Shown here in pieces: positions 50,380 through 60,503 of a stretch of 64,000 nucleotides of DNA. The first letter of the stretch is position 1, and every line of letters begins with the position of its first letter. A program made the position numbers and the translations under genes. The stretch is from Lachancea thermotolerans CBS 6340 (taxonomy: Eukaryota; Ascomycota; Saccharomycetes; Saccharomycetales; Saccharomycetaceae): assembly GCF_000142805.1 (NCBI RefSeq), contig NC_013078.1:310001-374000 (forward strand), written 5' to 3'. The notes under the pieces are model-generated. The model had not been told where the DNA came from and did not search any database. It was given only the letters and a program-made list of their open reading frames with translations.

Positions 50380-52344
50380 ATGTCCGCGACGCCAGAAATA
50401 GTTAAAAATGGTTCCGCTGGCTTTATAAGACCCACCAAGCGGCAAATAAGGCCTGAGGAAGATGTGGAAGGGAGGCTCAGGGATGTGATAGAAGAGCGGC
50501 CAGGAGACATTTGTACATATTTGGAGCTGGCGAGACTGCTGCAATCCAGAGACCAGCAGGAAGAAGCGCGCGGTGTATTTGACCAATTGCATGAGCGCTT
50601 CCCACTTTTTTCTCCTCTGTGGACGGTGGAGGTGGGCTACGATCTCGAAAGAGATGAATTCTCGCACGCGGGAAGCCTTCTTACCCGATGCTTGTCCGGG
50701 ACCCTGGAGAACAATGACCTTGGTTTATGGTTTATGTATCTGGACTTCGTCCGTAGAAAAAACAATTTAATTACGGGAGGAGAGGAGGCGCGCGGCGTGG
50801 TCCTCAAAGCCTTCGATGCCGTGGCGACAAAGTGCGCCAGCTGGGAGCCTCGGTCTTCTGCGTTTTGGAATGAATACCTTTCGTTCCTAGAGCACTGGAA
50901 GCCCGTAAGCAAATGGGAGGAGCAGCAACGCATTGACCTTACAAGGTCTTTGTACAAGCGCATGCTGTGCATTCCATTTGACGGGCTTGAACGTTCGTGG
51001 AACAAGTACACACAGTGGGAACAAGAGGTCAATTCGCTGACTGCAAGAAAGTTCATCGGTGAGCTTTCAGCTAATTATATGAAGGCGCGGTCTTTATACA
51101 GAGAATGGAACAATATTACCAAAGGCATAAAGCGGGTCTTGCCTTCTCGCTTGTCGCAGTGCTCCAAGCAGACAATTCCCCAACCAGGAGAGTATCAAGT
51201 CGAACAAATACATCTATGGATGGACTGGATTAAGTGGGAACTCCAAAACAAGCTCGACCTTCCTGACGAATTTCATTCGCAAAGAGTTGACTACGTCTAC
51301 AAACAGGCTATTCAACATCTCTTGTTTTCACCTGAGATTTGGTACAACTATTCAATGTATGCCTCCCCAGAAAATGCGCGGGAAATTTTAATACAGGGTT
51401 TGAAAGCCAGTCCTGGGTCAACAACTTTAACTTTCAAGCTTTCAGAGCACTTTGAGCTTCAAAACGAGGTGGAACAAATGCAGAAGTGTTTTGAACGTTG
51501 CATTGACCATTTGGTGTTGGAATACCACATAATGAGCGATGAGGGGCAAGAGACCTACAGTCAAAGACAAAAGATCACTTTTGTTTACTGTATATACATG
51601 AACGCGATGAAAAGGGTATCCGGTCTTTCATCTGCGCGCAAAGTTTTTGGCAAGTGCCGTAAACTCAAAGACTTGCTGACACACGAAATATACATCGAAA
51701 ACGCTTACTTGGAATTTCACAACAATAATGACCATAAAACTGCATGCAAGGTCCTGGAGCTAGGACTAAAGTACTTTTCGAGTAGTGGAGAGTACGTTAA
51801 CAAGTACCTAGATTTCCTGATTTTAATTAACCAAGACGGCCTAATCAAACCGCTTTTCGAAAGTTCCCTAGACAGAATAATCGATCTTGATGAATTACAG
51901 AGGATTTACAAGAAAGTGATAAATTACGAGTCCAAGTTCGGAAACCTCACAAATGCATATTCTATCGAAAACCGATTTTTTGAGAAGTTCCCACAACTAG
52001 AGAAGATCGAAGTTTTCACGGACCGCTACCAAGTTCAGAATGCCAACTTAATAAAGTCACTGGAGCTCACCTATCTGCCAAGTGACAACGACTTTAGGTT
52101 TGGTTCATTCAACGAAACTAATGGGGGCCTCAAAAGGTCTCGCGGACTCTCACAATCCGGAGATTCAGCTGCACAAAAGAGGCACAAGTCTCAGGATTTT
52201 GTTCCAGAAAATGTCCTCGATCTTCTGAGACTGTTACCCAAACGCCAATACTTCAAAACCGCGGTTCTGGATGCCGAAAAATTGACGCGTTACCTAATTG
52301 AAAACGTAAATATACCATCAAGCGACAATGGCACTGCTGCGTAA
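50380..52344 (+). CDS. RNA14: Cleavage factor IA subunit Rna14 (CstF-77)
   Basis: This 654-residue protein (S. cerevisiae Rna14: 677) is the HAT-repeat scaffold of cleavage factor IA, which with Rna15, Pcf11 and Clp1 directs mRNA 3'-end cleavage and polyadenylation. HAT repeats run from about residue 25 to 560, with typical patterns such as WFMYLDFVRRKNNLI and WNKYTQWEQEVNSL. The C-terminal monkeytail (about 590-654) ends LLPKRQYFKTAVLDAEKL and binds Rna15. The ATG at 50380 is used; the codon before is GTG. Order with SAM37 and ARG7 equals YMR060C-YMR062C. Confidence 0.96.
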   Translation: MSATPEIVKNGSAGFIRPTKRQIRPEEDVEGRLRDVIEERPGDICTYLELARLLQSRDQQEEARGVFDQLHERFPLFSPLWTVEVGYDLERDEFSHAGSLLTRCLSGTLENNDLGLWFMYLDFVRRKNNLITGGEEARGVVLKAFDAVATKCASWEPRSSAFWNEYLSFLEHWKPVSKWEEQQRIDLTRSLYKRMLCIPFDGLERSWNKYTQWEQEVNSLTARKFIGELSANYMKARSLYREWNNITKGIKRVLPSRLSQCSKQTIPQPGEYQVEQIHLWMDWIKWELQNKLDLPDEFHSQRVDYVYKQAIQHLLFSPEIWYNYSMYASPENAREILIQGLKASPGSTTLTFKLSEHFELQNEVEQMQKCFERCIDHLVLEYHIMSDEGQETYSQRQKITFVYCIYMNAMKRVSGLSSARKVFGKCRKLKDLLTHEIYIENAYLEFHNNNDHKTACKVLELGLKYFSSSGEYVNKYLDFLILINQDGLIKPLFESSLDRIIDLDELQRIYKKVINYESKFGNLTNAYSIENRFFEKFPQLEKIEVFTDRYQVQNANLIKSLELTYLPSDNDFRFGSFNETNGGLKRSRGLSQSGDSAAQKRHKSQDFVPENVLDLLRLLPKRQYFKTAVLDAEKLTRYLIENVNIPSSDNGTAA

Positions 52345-52389
52345 ACTTCGAAAGTTTTCCGGTAACTGTATCTAATTATTTAAAACTTC

Positions 52390-53715
52390 TTAAGAACGGT
52401 AGTCACCATTGATGGTCACGTATTCGTGACTTAGGTCACAGGTCCAGAATTGGCATTCCTCGGAGCCTGTTCCCATGTCCACCAAAATTTCGAGGTCAGG
52501 TAAGGCCAAAATCTCCGAGGCTCTATTTTCGTCAATGTCGAACTGTGGGACGCCGTTAGCTATAAGCTTGAGCTCACGGGGACTCGAATTGTCAGTGGCA
52601 ATAAAACTAACGTTGATCTTTGACTCATCTAATGACGCTAGGTTCTCCAATTTAGAGTATCCAATGGCACACAAGATCCTACCCCAATTTGCGTCCTGTC
52701 CGTAGAGAGCACTCTTGACCAGCATACTATTGGAAATAGTCTCTGCAATTATTCTCGCGTCTTTGAAATTAGCGCTGTTCTTGACATTTACCGTGACAAA
52801 CTTGGTAGCGCCTTCACCATCACGAACCACCAGTTGGGCCAGTTGCTTTGCGAATTCCGTCACTTGACTTTTAACTTGTTCGAAATCAGGGGACGCTTCG
52901 TCAATGACAAAAGTATCAACGGCACCGTTCGCAAGCATGCAAATAGTGTCGTTCGTACTCATATCACCGTCAACAGATATGCAATTGAAAGAGCGATTGA
53001 CCGCGGCAGTGAGCATTGCTTGAAGAGTTGAAGCTTTAATAGGCAGATCTGTAACGATGAAACCCAACAAAGTTGCCATGTTTGGACAAATCATACCCGC
53101 ACCTTTAGATATACCCGTCAAGGTATATTCGGTGCCATCTGATAGCTGGAATTTCGAGGAAATCAGCTTAGGGAAAGTGTCAGTAGTACAGATAGATTTT
53201 GCAAGGTTCAGCCACGAGTTGAAATCGCTTCCAAACTGCTTTTGATCGAACAAAGTGTTGATACCCTTTGAGATTTTGTCCATCTGTAATCTTTGTCCAA
53301 TGACACCGGTGGACATCACCAATGTGCTGTTTTCTTTGCCAATGTGGGCATTGACCTGCCCCGCAACCTTTTGAGCATCTTGCATACCAAGTTCACCAGT
53401 AACGGCGTTGGCGCAACCGGAGTTGGCCACAATGGCGTTCACACCTTCACCGCTGCTGCCGTCGAGCACTTGTTTCGACACCAACACTGGCGCAGCCTTG
53501 AACCTGTTAGTGGTAAAAACGGCAGCAGCATTAGATGGCCGAGATTTATTGGTATTTAGAATAATTCCCAGGTCCCTGTTACCATTTTTCTTGACGCCGG
53601 AGGCCAAAGAAGCGACTTTGAATCCTTTGGGAAATACGCCGGACTTTGGTACGTACAAGGAGTACTTGTCCACAGTTTTGGCAGCCTTTTGAAGCAATGC
53701 AGAGGACACTCTCAT
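52390..53715 (-). CDS. ARG7: Mitochondrial ornithine acetyltransferase Arg7
   Basis: This 441-residue ArgJ-type enzyme moves the acetyl group from N-acetylornithine to glutamate, closing the acetyl cycle of arginine synthesis in the mitochondrial matrix. An N-terminal presequence ([20 protein letters not shown]) is visible. The self-cleavage site lies in [16 protein letters not shown], between A214 and T215; the new N-terminal threonine is the catalytic residue. S. cerevisiae Arg7 uses the same numbering. A Gcn4 site is found 73 bp upstream. Confidence 0.97.
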   Translation of the reverse strand: MRVSSALLQKAAKTVDKYSLYVPKSGVFPKGFKVASLASGVKKNGNRDLGIILNTNKSRPSNAAAVFTTNRFKAAPVLVSKQVLDGSSGEGVNAIVANSGCANAVTGELGMQDAQKVAGQVNAHIGKENSTLVMSTGVIGQRLQMDKISKGINTLFDQKQFGSDFNSWLNLAKSICTTDTFPKLISSKFQLSDGTEYTLTGISKGAGMICPNMATLLGFIVTDLPIKASTLQAMLTAAVNRSFNCISVDGDMSTNDTICMLANGAVDTFVIDEASPDFEQVKSQVTEFAKQLAQLVVRDGEGATKFVTVNVKNSANFKDARIIAETISNSMLVKSALYGQDANWGRILCAIGYSKLENLASLDESKINVSFIATDNSSPRELKLIANGVPQFDIDENRASEILALPDLEILVDMGTGSEECQFWTCDLSHEYVTINGDYRS

Positions 53716-54061
53716 AACGGAAGCTGGTTAACGTTCGATGGAGATTGTTGAGCGTGTAATACTGTCTAAAGCGAACAAAAACGCTGGTGACTCAGTCATC
53801 GGTGCCTGATAAGATGGTGATAGCACTACAAACGAAGAGACGCGATAAGAGATCAGGCTCCTATAAGCGAACTTTAAAAAGTGACATGGAAATATTTTGA
53901 GTTTGAATGAGTAGAGTGATGTTATTTGTAGGTTATATTAAAATATTAGATCCTTCCTAGTGGTTACGAACGGAGAAAAAACATTCCGTTACAAGGAAAA
54001 CCGCAGCGGCCAGGATATGCTGAGTTTTTTGTTGCTAAAGTCAGAGACGTACGCTTGAAAT
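53716..54061. other. Spacer between ARG7 and STL1
   Basis: This 346-bp stretch holds the ARG7 promoter and the STL1 3' end. It has the Gcn4 site listed separately and no gene. Confidence 0.6.
53788..53794 (-). promoter_or_regulatory. Gcn4 site (TGACTCA) before ARG7
   Basis: TGACTCA, the Gcn4 general-control element, lies 73-79 bp before the ARG7 ATG. ARG7 responds to general amino-acid control in S. cerevisiae, so the site is probably used. Confidence 0.7.
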
Positions 54062-55768
54062 CTAGTCAGACTTCTGGGATGTTGACGATCCGTCAGGCTG
54101 ACCAGATTCAGCACCATTCTCCCTCTTTTCGAACAGGGTGTAACCTTGGACACCGCTGTTTTGTCTGATGGCATCCTCGCGGTCTGCCGCCTCATCGAGG
54201 TCGAGATCTTGCTTTTCGTTGTCGTCCTCGTACAGGCCCAGAGCGTTGGCCTGGTCCTCGATCTCAGAGAACGAAAGCTTTGGCAAGTTAGCTGCGACTC
54301 TCCATGGCATGGTACCGTCGACATGAGCCTTTGCGAAAATAATGTCAATCTCCTCCAGGGATCTACCAGCGGTCTCTGGGTAGAAGAAAAAGATAACAGG
54401 CAGGTAGAGGTAGTTCATGACAGCGAAGAAGAGGTAGCAGCCATAGCCAGTGTCCATGATAAAGATGGGGGTGAACATAACAACGGCAAAGTTACAAAGC
54501 CAGTTGGTACAGGTGGACAAGGCATTGGTGGCAGAACGGACACGCATGGAGGCGATCTCTGGTGGGTAAATCCAAGGCAGAGACAGCATGGACATACCAA
54601 AGAAGCAGATGAATAGGAAGAGACCCACGGCTGCACCCTTGGCGACCTCCGTGTCGTCCTTTGTCAGACATCCGAAGGTGATGGTGAATGAGATGGCTTG
54701 GCCTGCAGCGCCCAACATGAACAGCTTACGTCTACCCAAAGTCTCGACCAAAAAGAACGAGGGGATAGTGAAGCAGGCATAGATGGTGGCGAAAACACCC
54801 CCTAGAATAAGCGGCAGCTTACCTGTTAGACCAATGGACTCTTGGAACAGCACGGTAGAGTAGTAAATGGCAGCATTGCAACCGGTGAACTGCTGGAAGA
54901 ACTGGGTAGAGGAGGCAACCAGAGCTCTCTGCAGGTTCTGGGTCTTGCCGCCGGTGAACAGGTCTTTGACGGATCTCTTTTCATGGCGGAAACGGTTGAC
55001 GGCGTCCTGGATGACAGTAGCTTCTGCGATAATGGCATCGTCGTCCTCAGGCAAATTGTCCAACTTGGCCAAAACGTGCAGGGCGTCGTCGCGTCTACCG
55101 CGAGACATCAACCAACGGGGCGAGTCAGGCAGCTCCCAGATTCCCGCCAGGAGCAGCAGGGCGAAGAAGATCTGCATGGCAACTGGGAACCGCCACTGGA
55201 CAGAGGAGTCGACGTAGGAGAGACCGAAGTCGATCCAGTAGGCAATCATGGTGCCCACGGCGATCATGGAGCCTTCGAGGTTGACCAAAATACCACGGTT
55301 CTCGGGCTTGGACATCTCGGACTGCCACACGGGGATGGTCGAGGTGTTCAGACCGGTGCCGACACCGGTGCACACACGGCCCACAACGAACTGGCCCAGG
55401 CCCCAGTGGGGGCCGAAGGCCGCGGTGGAGATCACAGTGCCCACGATAGTGAGGCAGGCGCCCAAAATGACAAGCGGTTTACGACCGATCTGCTCACCGC
55501 GGAACATGACGAAGAGCGAGCCGAAGAAGCAGCCGATTTCGTAGCACGCCGTGACGGCGCCCTGGACTAGCTTGGTGCGGCGGTCGTCGCCGCCCGTGGC
55601 GGGGAACTCGCTGTTGAACTCTTTACCCGTGATAAGGCCAGACATAAGGCCCTGGTCGTAGCCGAAAAGCGAGAAGCCGATGACCGAGGTGATGGTGATG
55701 GCGAGACGCAGCGAGCGGCCGTTGAGGCCGAGCGTGCTGGTCCTGTTGACGCTCAGTCTGGATGGCAT
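54062..55768 (-). CDS. STL1: Glycerol/H+ symporter Stl1 (sugar porter family)
   Basis: This 568-residue plasma-membrane protein takes up glycerol with protons, for osmotic stress and glycerol use. Twelve spans with sugar-porter marks are seen: GYDQGLMSGLITG, GRVCTGVGTGLNTSTIPVWQ and FFQQFTGCNAAIYYSTVLFQ. The late signature is FFYPETAGRSLEEIDIIF. These lines are closer to S. cerevisiae Stl1 than to hexose transporters. I use the ATG at 55766-55768 (MPSRLS); the codon before is GTG. A CACGTG box lies only 1-2 bp upstream of the start codon (55770-55775), so it would fall in the mRNA leader. Confidence 0.93.
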   Translation of the reverse strand: MPSRLSVNRTSTLGLNGRSLRLAITITSVIGFSLFGYDQGLMSGLITGKEFNSEFPATGGDDRRTKLVQGAVTACYEIGCFFGSLFVMFRGEQIGRKPLVILGACLTIVGTVISTAAFGPHWGLGQFVVGRVCTGVGTGLNTSTIPVWQSEMSKPENRGILVNLEGSMIAVGTMIAYWIDFGLSYVDSSVQWRFPVAMQIFFALLLLAGIWELPDSPRWLMSRGRRDDALHVLAKLDNLPEDDDAIIAEATVIQDAVNRFRHEKRSVKDLFTGGKTQNLQRALVASSTQFFQQFTGCNAAIYYSTVLFQESIGLTGKLPLILGGVFATIYACFTIPSFFLVETLGRRKLFMLGAAGQAISFTITFGCLTKDDTEVAKGAAVGLFLFICFFGMSMLSLPWIYPPEIASMRVRSATNALSTCTNWLCNFAVVMFTPIFIMDTGYGCYLFFAVMNYLYLPVIFFFYPETAGRSLEEIDIIFAKAHVDGTMPWRVAANLPKLSFSEIEDQANALGLYEDDNEKQDLDLDEAADREDAIRQNSGVQGYTLFEKRENGAESGQPDGSSTSQKSD

Positions 55769-57437
55769 CACGTGATCTGAAACTTGTGCGGCGCACGTGG
55801 TTCGTGCGTGGTGATAGTTTTGGTGCTGCGGGAGCTGCTAGCAAATGAGTGCTGGCGCTGCTTTGCGTCCGAGTTTCGAGCCTGACAGCGGCGAAGAGAC
55901 GAGCGTGCGCGGGTGCGACTGGAGCGTGGACGTGGTTCTGTCTGGCGGAACCTGTCGTTGTAGTATCTGCGAGAAAGACCGTAGCTTGGCGCGTGCGGCT
56001 ATTTACTTGAGTCTTGGTATTCTCTGCTATGCTCAGGTATTCTCTTCTTTCACAGTCGAGAATTCGATACTTGCTGAGATCGCCAAACGAAAGAACCCGT
56101 AGACCGTGCCGGCCTCATCGCCTTTTATACCTTAGTACTTCCACTATTCCCGCCATATCCACCATTCCCGCTTTTTTTTCGCTGCTTGCGGCATTGCTGT
56201 GAAATCCCTGACTGAGCTCTGTACAGTCCCTACAATCCCTACAGTCCCTACAGCCCCTACAAGGCCTCTAACCAGGGAACTCAGCGCGCCAAAGCTGCCA
56301 CAACAACACTACGAGGAGGCCTACGCTGAAACTTAGGCTCAAAATACGTAGTATTACAGTTGCGCTGCTCCGGGCTGCGTAGTTATTCTGCAGGGCCCAA
56401 GCCGCGGTCGTGTAGCTGCGAGTTCTTCTGAGGACGGGTCTGCACGTCTCGTACGGTAGCGCTTGTGCAGCCCCGAGGTCTAGGCGCTTCTGGGCAAATG
56501 CCCAGCAGAAGAGGCACTATCACCGACAGCCAAATATGCATGAGGGCTCTTGAATGCATGCATGCAAGAGGGCGGGTACAGGGTCTTCTGTGGGGAGAGT
56601 GCATGTGACGCGCGGCTCGCAGAAAAAATACGTCATAACTCGAAGGGCATCGCTCGGTGAAAAGGAGCTGGGAGGGCGGCAATAAGAAAAGAACACACCT
56701 AAAGAAGGTGTTTGACGTTACCCGGTGGTTGCGGAGAGGCAGCATTACGTATTCTGCAGAAACGCCGGAGTGCGGGGGACGCCAGTTGGGCGTTAGAGAT
56801 TCGGGCCAGATACGTCAACGTTGGGACATGGGGAGTACAATGCACGGAGGCGTGGAGAAAGGCAGGCCAGAAAAGCGCGGAGAGACGGGGCGGAGAAGTC
56901 CGGGGTGAGGTATTATTGCTTCTGAAACATGGCGTCAGCAAGAAACGCGGGGTGCGTTTGCGTACCGGACCCGAGGCCGGAGAGCCGCGGGCGTGGTGCC
57001 TTGGCGCAGGGCCTTGGCGCGGGCACGTGCTCGAGCGCCGGCGGGGGTGAGCACAGCTCGTGGAAGGTGCTACTGGGTTTTGTTGTACGGCGGTTGTTTT
57101 GGATGCTTTCTGCGGTGTGGGTGGCCTTGTGCGCGAGCCTCACTGGGCGGTGCCGGGGCTTCCAGCCCCGGCAGGGTCCCGTAGGCACTGTAATTGGTTC
57201 GGGTGGGCGCGGGGCTTCGAGCGCTGCGGGGACGATTATTCAGCGCTGCGCCTCAGTCGCGCTTCCGGCAGCTCCGGGGCTGCGCGGCTAGCAGGCGCTG
57301 AGAGGAGGAGTGGCGCACGTGGATACCACGTGATATGGGAATGGAAATGCCAGTCACGTGCGAAGAGAGTGTGCATCGAGGCCGTTACCCGGACAGGGCT
57401 GGCGATTTAATTACGCGTCGCAGGCCCGGGAGCCCTT
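55769..57437. other. Long spacer between STL1 and the cysteine-rich gene
   Basis: This 1669-bp divergent spacer has CACGTG boxes at 55770, 55791, and near 57023, 57314, 57325 and 57355. Reb1-type TTACCCG sites lie at 56718-56724 and 57385-57391. A 9-bp minisatellite is at 56222-56266. An 85-codon ATG frame at 55845-56102 (plus) has no known similarity; I leave it uncalled. The right half is GC-rich. Confidence 0.5.
56222..56266 (+). repeat. 9-bp minisatellite, five units
   Basis: Five tandem units of the type TACAGTCCC occur: TACAGTCCC, TACAATCCC, TACAGTCCC, TACAGCCCC and a degenerate TACAAGGCC. It lies in the STL1 upstream spacer. Confidence 0.75.
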
Positions 57438-57770
57438 ATGGATGCTGCTGGCCGGCTCTGTTCACTTCTTTCCTGCCCCACACGCGCAGCGCCCGCTATG
57501 AAGAGATCCTCGCCCGACGACTGCGTCTACGTTGCCTCCAAGAAGTGCCAGATGTACACGGCGTGCTCCGGCACGGACGCGTTCCGCGCGATGCTGCGGA
57601 CCGCGCGGCGTGCATCGCGCCCCGCCGCGCCCGCGGCCTTCGAGCAAGAGTGCTACTACTGCTCGTCCCGCGCGCCAACCGCAGTCTGCGGGGCCTGCCA
57701 CGAGAGCGTGTGCACGGTGTGCAGCGCAGGCGGCACCGCGACGTGTCTGAACTGCCGCGTCGCGTGCTGA
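57438..57770 (+). CDS. Small cysteine-rich, probably zinc-binding protein
   Basis: The ORF is 110 residues from the ATG at 57438, or 90 from a second ATG at 57498 (MKRSSPDDC), which I think equally likely. The C-terminal 40 residues hold four CxxC pairs: CYYC, CGAC, CTVC and CLNC. The spacing suggests two zinc sites in a compact finger. The N-terminal part has an arginine- and alanine-rich segment after CVYVASKKC. I do not recognise the family and know no counterpart beside YAP1801/YAP1802 in S. cerevisiae. A Reb1-type site lies 47 bp before the first ATG. The clear cysteine pattern argues that the frame is real. Confidence 0.65.
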   Translation: MDAAGRLCSLLSCPTRAAPAMKRSSPDDCVYVASKKCQMYTACSGTDAFRAMLRTARRASRPAAPAAFEQECYYCSSRAPTAVCGACHESVCTVCSAGGTATCLNCRVAC

Positions 57771-57961
57771 ACGCGTTCGCGTCGCGGACTGCGCAGCACG
57801 TGACCGGCATTGGCGTCCCACGTGACACATACAAAAAATATATCATTCCGGGAGCCCCTATTCCTGAGTGTGATAAGTCGCTTACATTCTAGCGCCTGCT
57901 TTCGGCATCCTGACCAACTGCTTCGACAACCCGCTCCGCACAACGCTCCCACAACCCGGCC

Positions 57962-60022
57962 ATGACAACGTACGTGAAGCTGGTCAAGGGCGCCACCAAG
58001 ATCAAGATGGCGCCCCCGAAGGCCAAGTACGTTGACCCCATCCTGCTAGGCACCGCCGACCCACATGAGTTCCGTGAGATCATGAACGCGCTGGACGCCA
58101 GAGTCCAAGACACCGCCTGGACCATTGTGTACAAGAGCCTGATCGTGGTGCACCTGATGATACGCGAGGGCGAGCCTCTCGTCACCATCAAGTACCTCTC
58201 CAAGAACCAGGACTTTTTCAGCCTGAAAGACATCTTCCACTCGAAGCTCTCGTCCGGCGACCTGCAGGCACTCCGCCGCTACCGGGACTACCTGAGGACC
58301 CGCTGCGTGGAGTACGCGAACACCGGCAAGGACTACGTGCGCGAAAACAACTCGAGTCTAACGACGTCTGCGGCCAGCGATCCCAAGCTGTCCCTCAGCC
58401 ACGTTGAGTCGCTGGAGGCGCAGATATCCGCGCTTATCAAGAACAGGTACTCCCAGTACGATCTCGGCAACGACCTGCTGCTCACCGCATTTCGCCTGCT
58501 GGTGCAGGACCTGCTTGTGCTGTACAACTCCCTGAATGAGGGCATAATTACGCTTTTGGAGAGCTTTTTCGAACTCACGCACCAGGACGCGGAGCGCACG
58601 CTCAAACTCTACAAGCGCTTCGTGGAGCTAACAGAAAGCGTTGTCAAGTACCTGAAGACAGGCAAGGCTGTTGGGCTCAAGATCCCCGTTATCAAGCACA
58701 TCACAACGAAGCTAATTCGCTCGCTCGAGGAGCACTTGAAGGACGACAACAACAACCATGGGCAGAACTTTTCGAGCAGCGACTCGAAGACCCCCGCCCA
58801 ACGGGAATTGGAGCAGATTCGCGAGCAAAAAAGACAGCTGGAGGAGCAAATGAAAACTCAGCAGCAAATGATTATATCGCCCACCATTCCTCAACAACAG
58901 ACGGGTTACAACCCTTTTGCCGAGGGATTCTCCTTCGAGCAACCTGCCGCAGCACAGCCCATCGCAACGCAGCCCACCAGCAACCCGTTCATGGCGCAGG
59001 CACAGGTGCCGCAGCATACTGCTCAGCCCCTGCAGTATCAACAGACTCAGCAGGCCGTGCAGCCGCTTCAGTATCAACAGACTCAGCAGACCGTGCAGCC
59101 GCTTCAGTACCAACAAACGCAGCAGACGCCAGCCGTGGGGCAACTCCAGCAAGTCTCGACGACAGGTCAATTTCAGCAAACGCCCATGGCCGGTCAGTTC
59201 CAAGCTGCCCAGCATATGGCCCAACAGGCTCCCCAGCAGGTACCTCAGCAAATGTCTCAGCAGATGCCCCAAGCAGACCAATATCAGCAGGCGCAGATGC
59301 AGCAGCAGACACAAGTGCCCCAGCAGACGCCACAGGCGTTCCAATACCAACATACTCAGGGTCCTCAACAGGCATCCCCGGGCGAGCACTTCCAGCCTTT
59401 CCAATCCCTGAACCCGCAGACTGCGCAGCCCTCGCCCCAGCTGCAGTCTGCGTCCACTGGCTTTTTCAGCTCCAACACTCAAGTTACTCCCAGTTTTACG
59501 GGCGCAGGGTTCGGTGGCTACTACTCGCCTGACACGGGTGCGGGTGCGGCTTCTGGTCCAGGTCCTGCCCCGGCACCGGTGCAAACCGCTATGCCGACTG
59601 GCTCAAACAATCCTTTTTCGATGGAAAACATTGCAAGATCGAAAGACGAACGCGAGCGTGTCAATCCGTTCTCACAAACTAATCAGAGCCCAGCTCTTAA
59701 TTCATCGGCCGCCGCCAATCCGTTCGACAAGCCTATGCAGAACCACCACACCTTCGGAGGCCTAGAAAACATGCCCACTGTCTCAGTCTTCCCCCAGACT
59801 CGGTCCCAGACAACTCAGCTGCAACAGGCGCAGATACAGCCCCAGCACACCCAGCTCCAATTCCAACAGCCCCAGCAGGCTTATGGTCATCCTCAGCAAT
59901 CGTCCCTGAACCCGTATACTCAGGCTCAACAGAATCTACAGCAGCAACAGCAGCAGCAGCAGCAGTACGGCAACCTTCAATACTCTCGTCCAGGTGAAGG
60001 CCCTAACCTCATCGACATCTGA
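57962..60022 (+). CDS. YAP1802: Clathrin adaptor of the AP180/CALM family (YAP1801/YAP1802)
   Basis: This 686-residue endocytic adaptor binds PI(4,5)P2 and clathrin. The ANTH domain fills about residues 1-270, starting MTTYVKLVKGATKIKMAPPK with the lysine-rich lipid site. It ends at VGLKIPVIKHITTKLIRSLE. A Q-rich tail follows, with five NPF motifs for EH-domain proteins (NPFAEG, NPFMAQ, NPFSME, NPFSQT, NPFDKP). A C-terminal clathrin box NLIDI closes it. The tail contains three 12-residue repeats. It is the single ancestor of the S. cerevisiae pair and adjoins PFK1, as YGR241C adjoins YGR240C. Confidence 0.95.
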   Translation: MTTYVKLVKGATKIKMAPPKAKYVDPILLGTADPHEFREIMNALDARVQDTAWTIVYKSLIVVHLMIREGEPLVTIKYLSKNQDFFSLKDIFHSKLSSGDLQALRRYRDYLRTRCVEYANTGKDYVRENNSSLTTSAASDPKLSLSHVESLEAQISALIKNRYSQYDLGNDLLLTAFRLLVQDLLVLYNSLNEGIITLLESFFELTHQDAERTLKLYKRFVELTESVVKYLKTGKAVGLKIPVIKHITTKLIRSLEEHLKDDNNNHGQNFSSSDSKTPAQRELEQIREQKRQLEEQMKTQQQMIISPTIPQQQTGYNPFAEGFSFEQPAAAQPIATQPTSNPFMAQAQVPQHTAQPLQYQQTQQAVQPLQYQQTQQTVQPLQYQQTQQTPAVGQLQQVSTTGQFQQTPMAGQFQAAQHMAQQAPQQVPQQMSQQMPQADQYQQAQMQQQTQVPQQTPQAFQYQHTQGPQQASPGEHFQPFQSLNPQTAQPSPQLQSASTGFFSSNTQVTPSFTGAGFGGYYSPDTGAGAASGPGPAPAPVQTAMPTGSNNPFSMENIARSKDERERVNPFSQTNQSPALNSSAAANPFDKPMQNHHTFGGLENMPTVSVFPQTRSQTTQLQQAQIQPQHTQLQFQQPQQAYGHPQQSSLNPYTQAQQNLQQQQQQQQQYGNLQYSRPGEGPNLIDI
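59024..59131 (+). repeat. Three 36-bp coding repeats in the clathrin adaptor
   Basis: Three tandem units each encode QPLQYQQTQQ plus two residues (AV, TV, TP). They are at 59024-59059, 59060-59095 and 59096-59131. The first two are very similar at DNA level, suggesting recent tandem duplication. Confidence 0.85.
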
Positions 60023-60503
60023 ACTGTATAATATAATCTTTTCCGTGAAGAGCTCGTAGACGGTCCAGCATCTTGAGTTCGCTCAGCGGCTAACTCACGT
60101 GCTAGCCAACGCTATATAGTCGCCAACGACGGCGCCATACGTCATAACGGCTTCGAACAATCACGTGTGCGTATAAGAGCAAGCGCTATTTTTTCCAGGG
60201 TTTTTTTGGCTTCCGCGGGCTTCTTGTTGCACATGCCGTTCCCGAAGCTGAGCAAGAAGACGTATTCGACCAAAAAAACAGGAAGCTGACCACGAGATGG
60301 CTCTATTTCAACCTGGTGATGGATGCTCATGCGAATAGGAGCTATATAAGAACAAATGGTCGACAATAGGCGTAAAAGCGGCCTTTGAGAATAAGGTTCC
60401 ACTTGTTTGCGTCAGTGAAGATATACAGTGTAACTGAGGGATCCATAATTTACGAATTGCGAGATCGATCGTACACTGCAGAGACTGGCAACGTAACGGC
60501 ACA
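60023..60503. promoter_or_regulatory. PFK1 promoter region
   Basis: The 481-bp spacer has CACGTG boxes near 60098 and 60163. A GGCTTCC element at 60208-60214 fits the Gcr1 CT-box of glycolytic promoters. A TATA box TATATAAG lies at 60343-60350, about 155 bp before the PFK1 ATG. No gene is seen. Confidence 0.55.

Noticed and set aside
15888-60168. A centromere, suggested by CACGTGA (CDEI-like) boxes
   Set aside because: None of the boxes is followed by a long AT-rich segment ending in a CCGAA-type CDEIII element.
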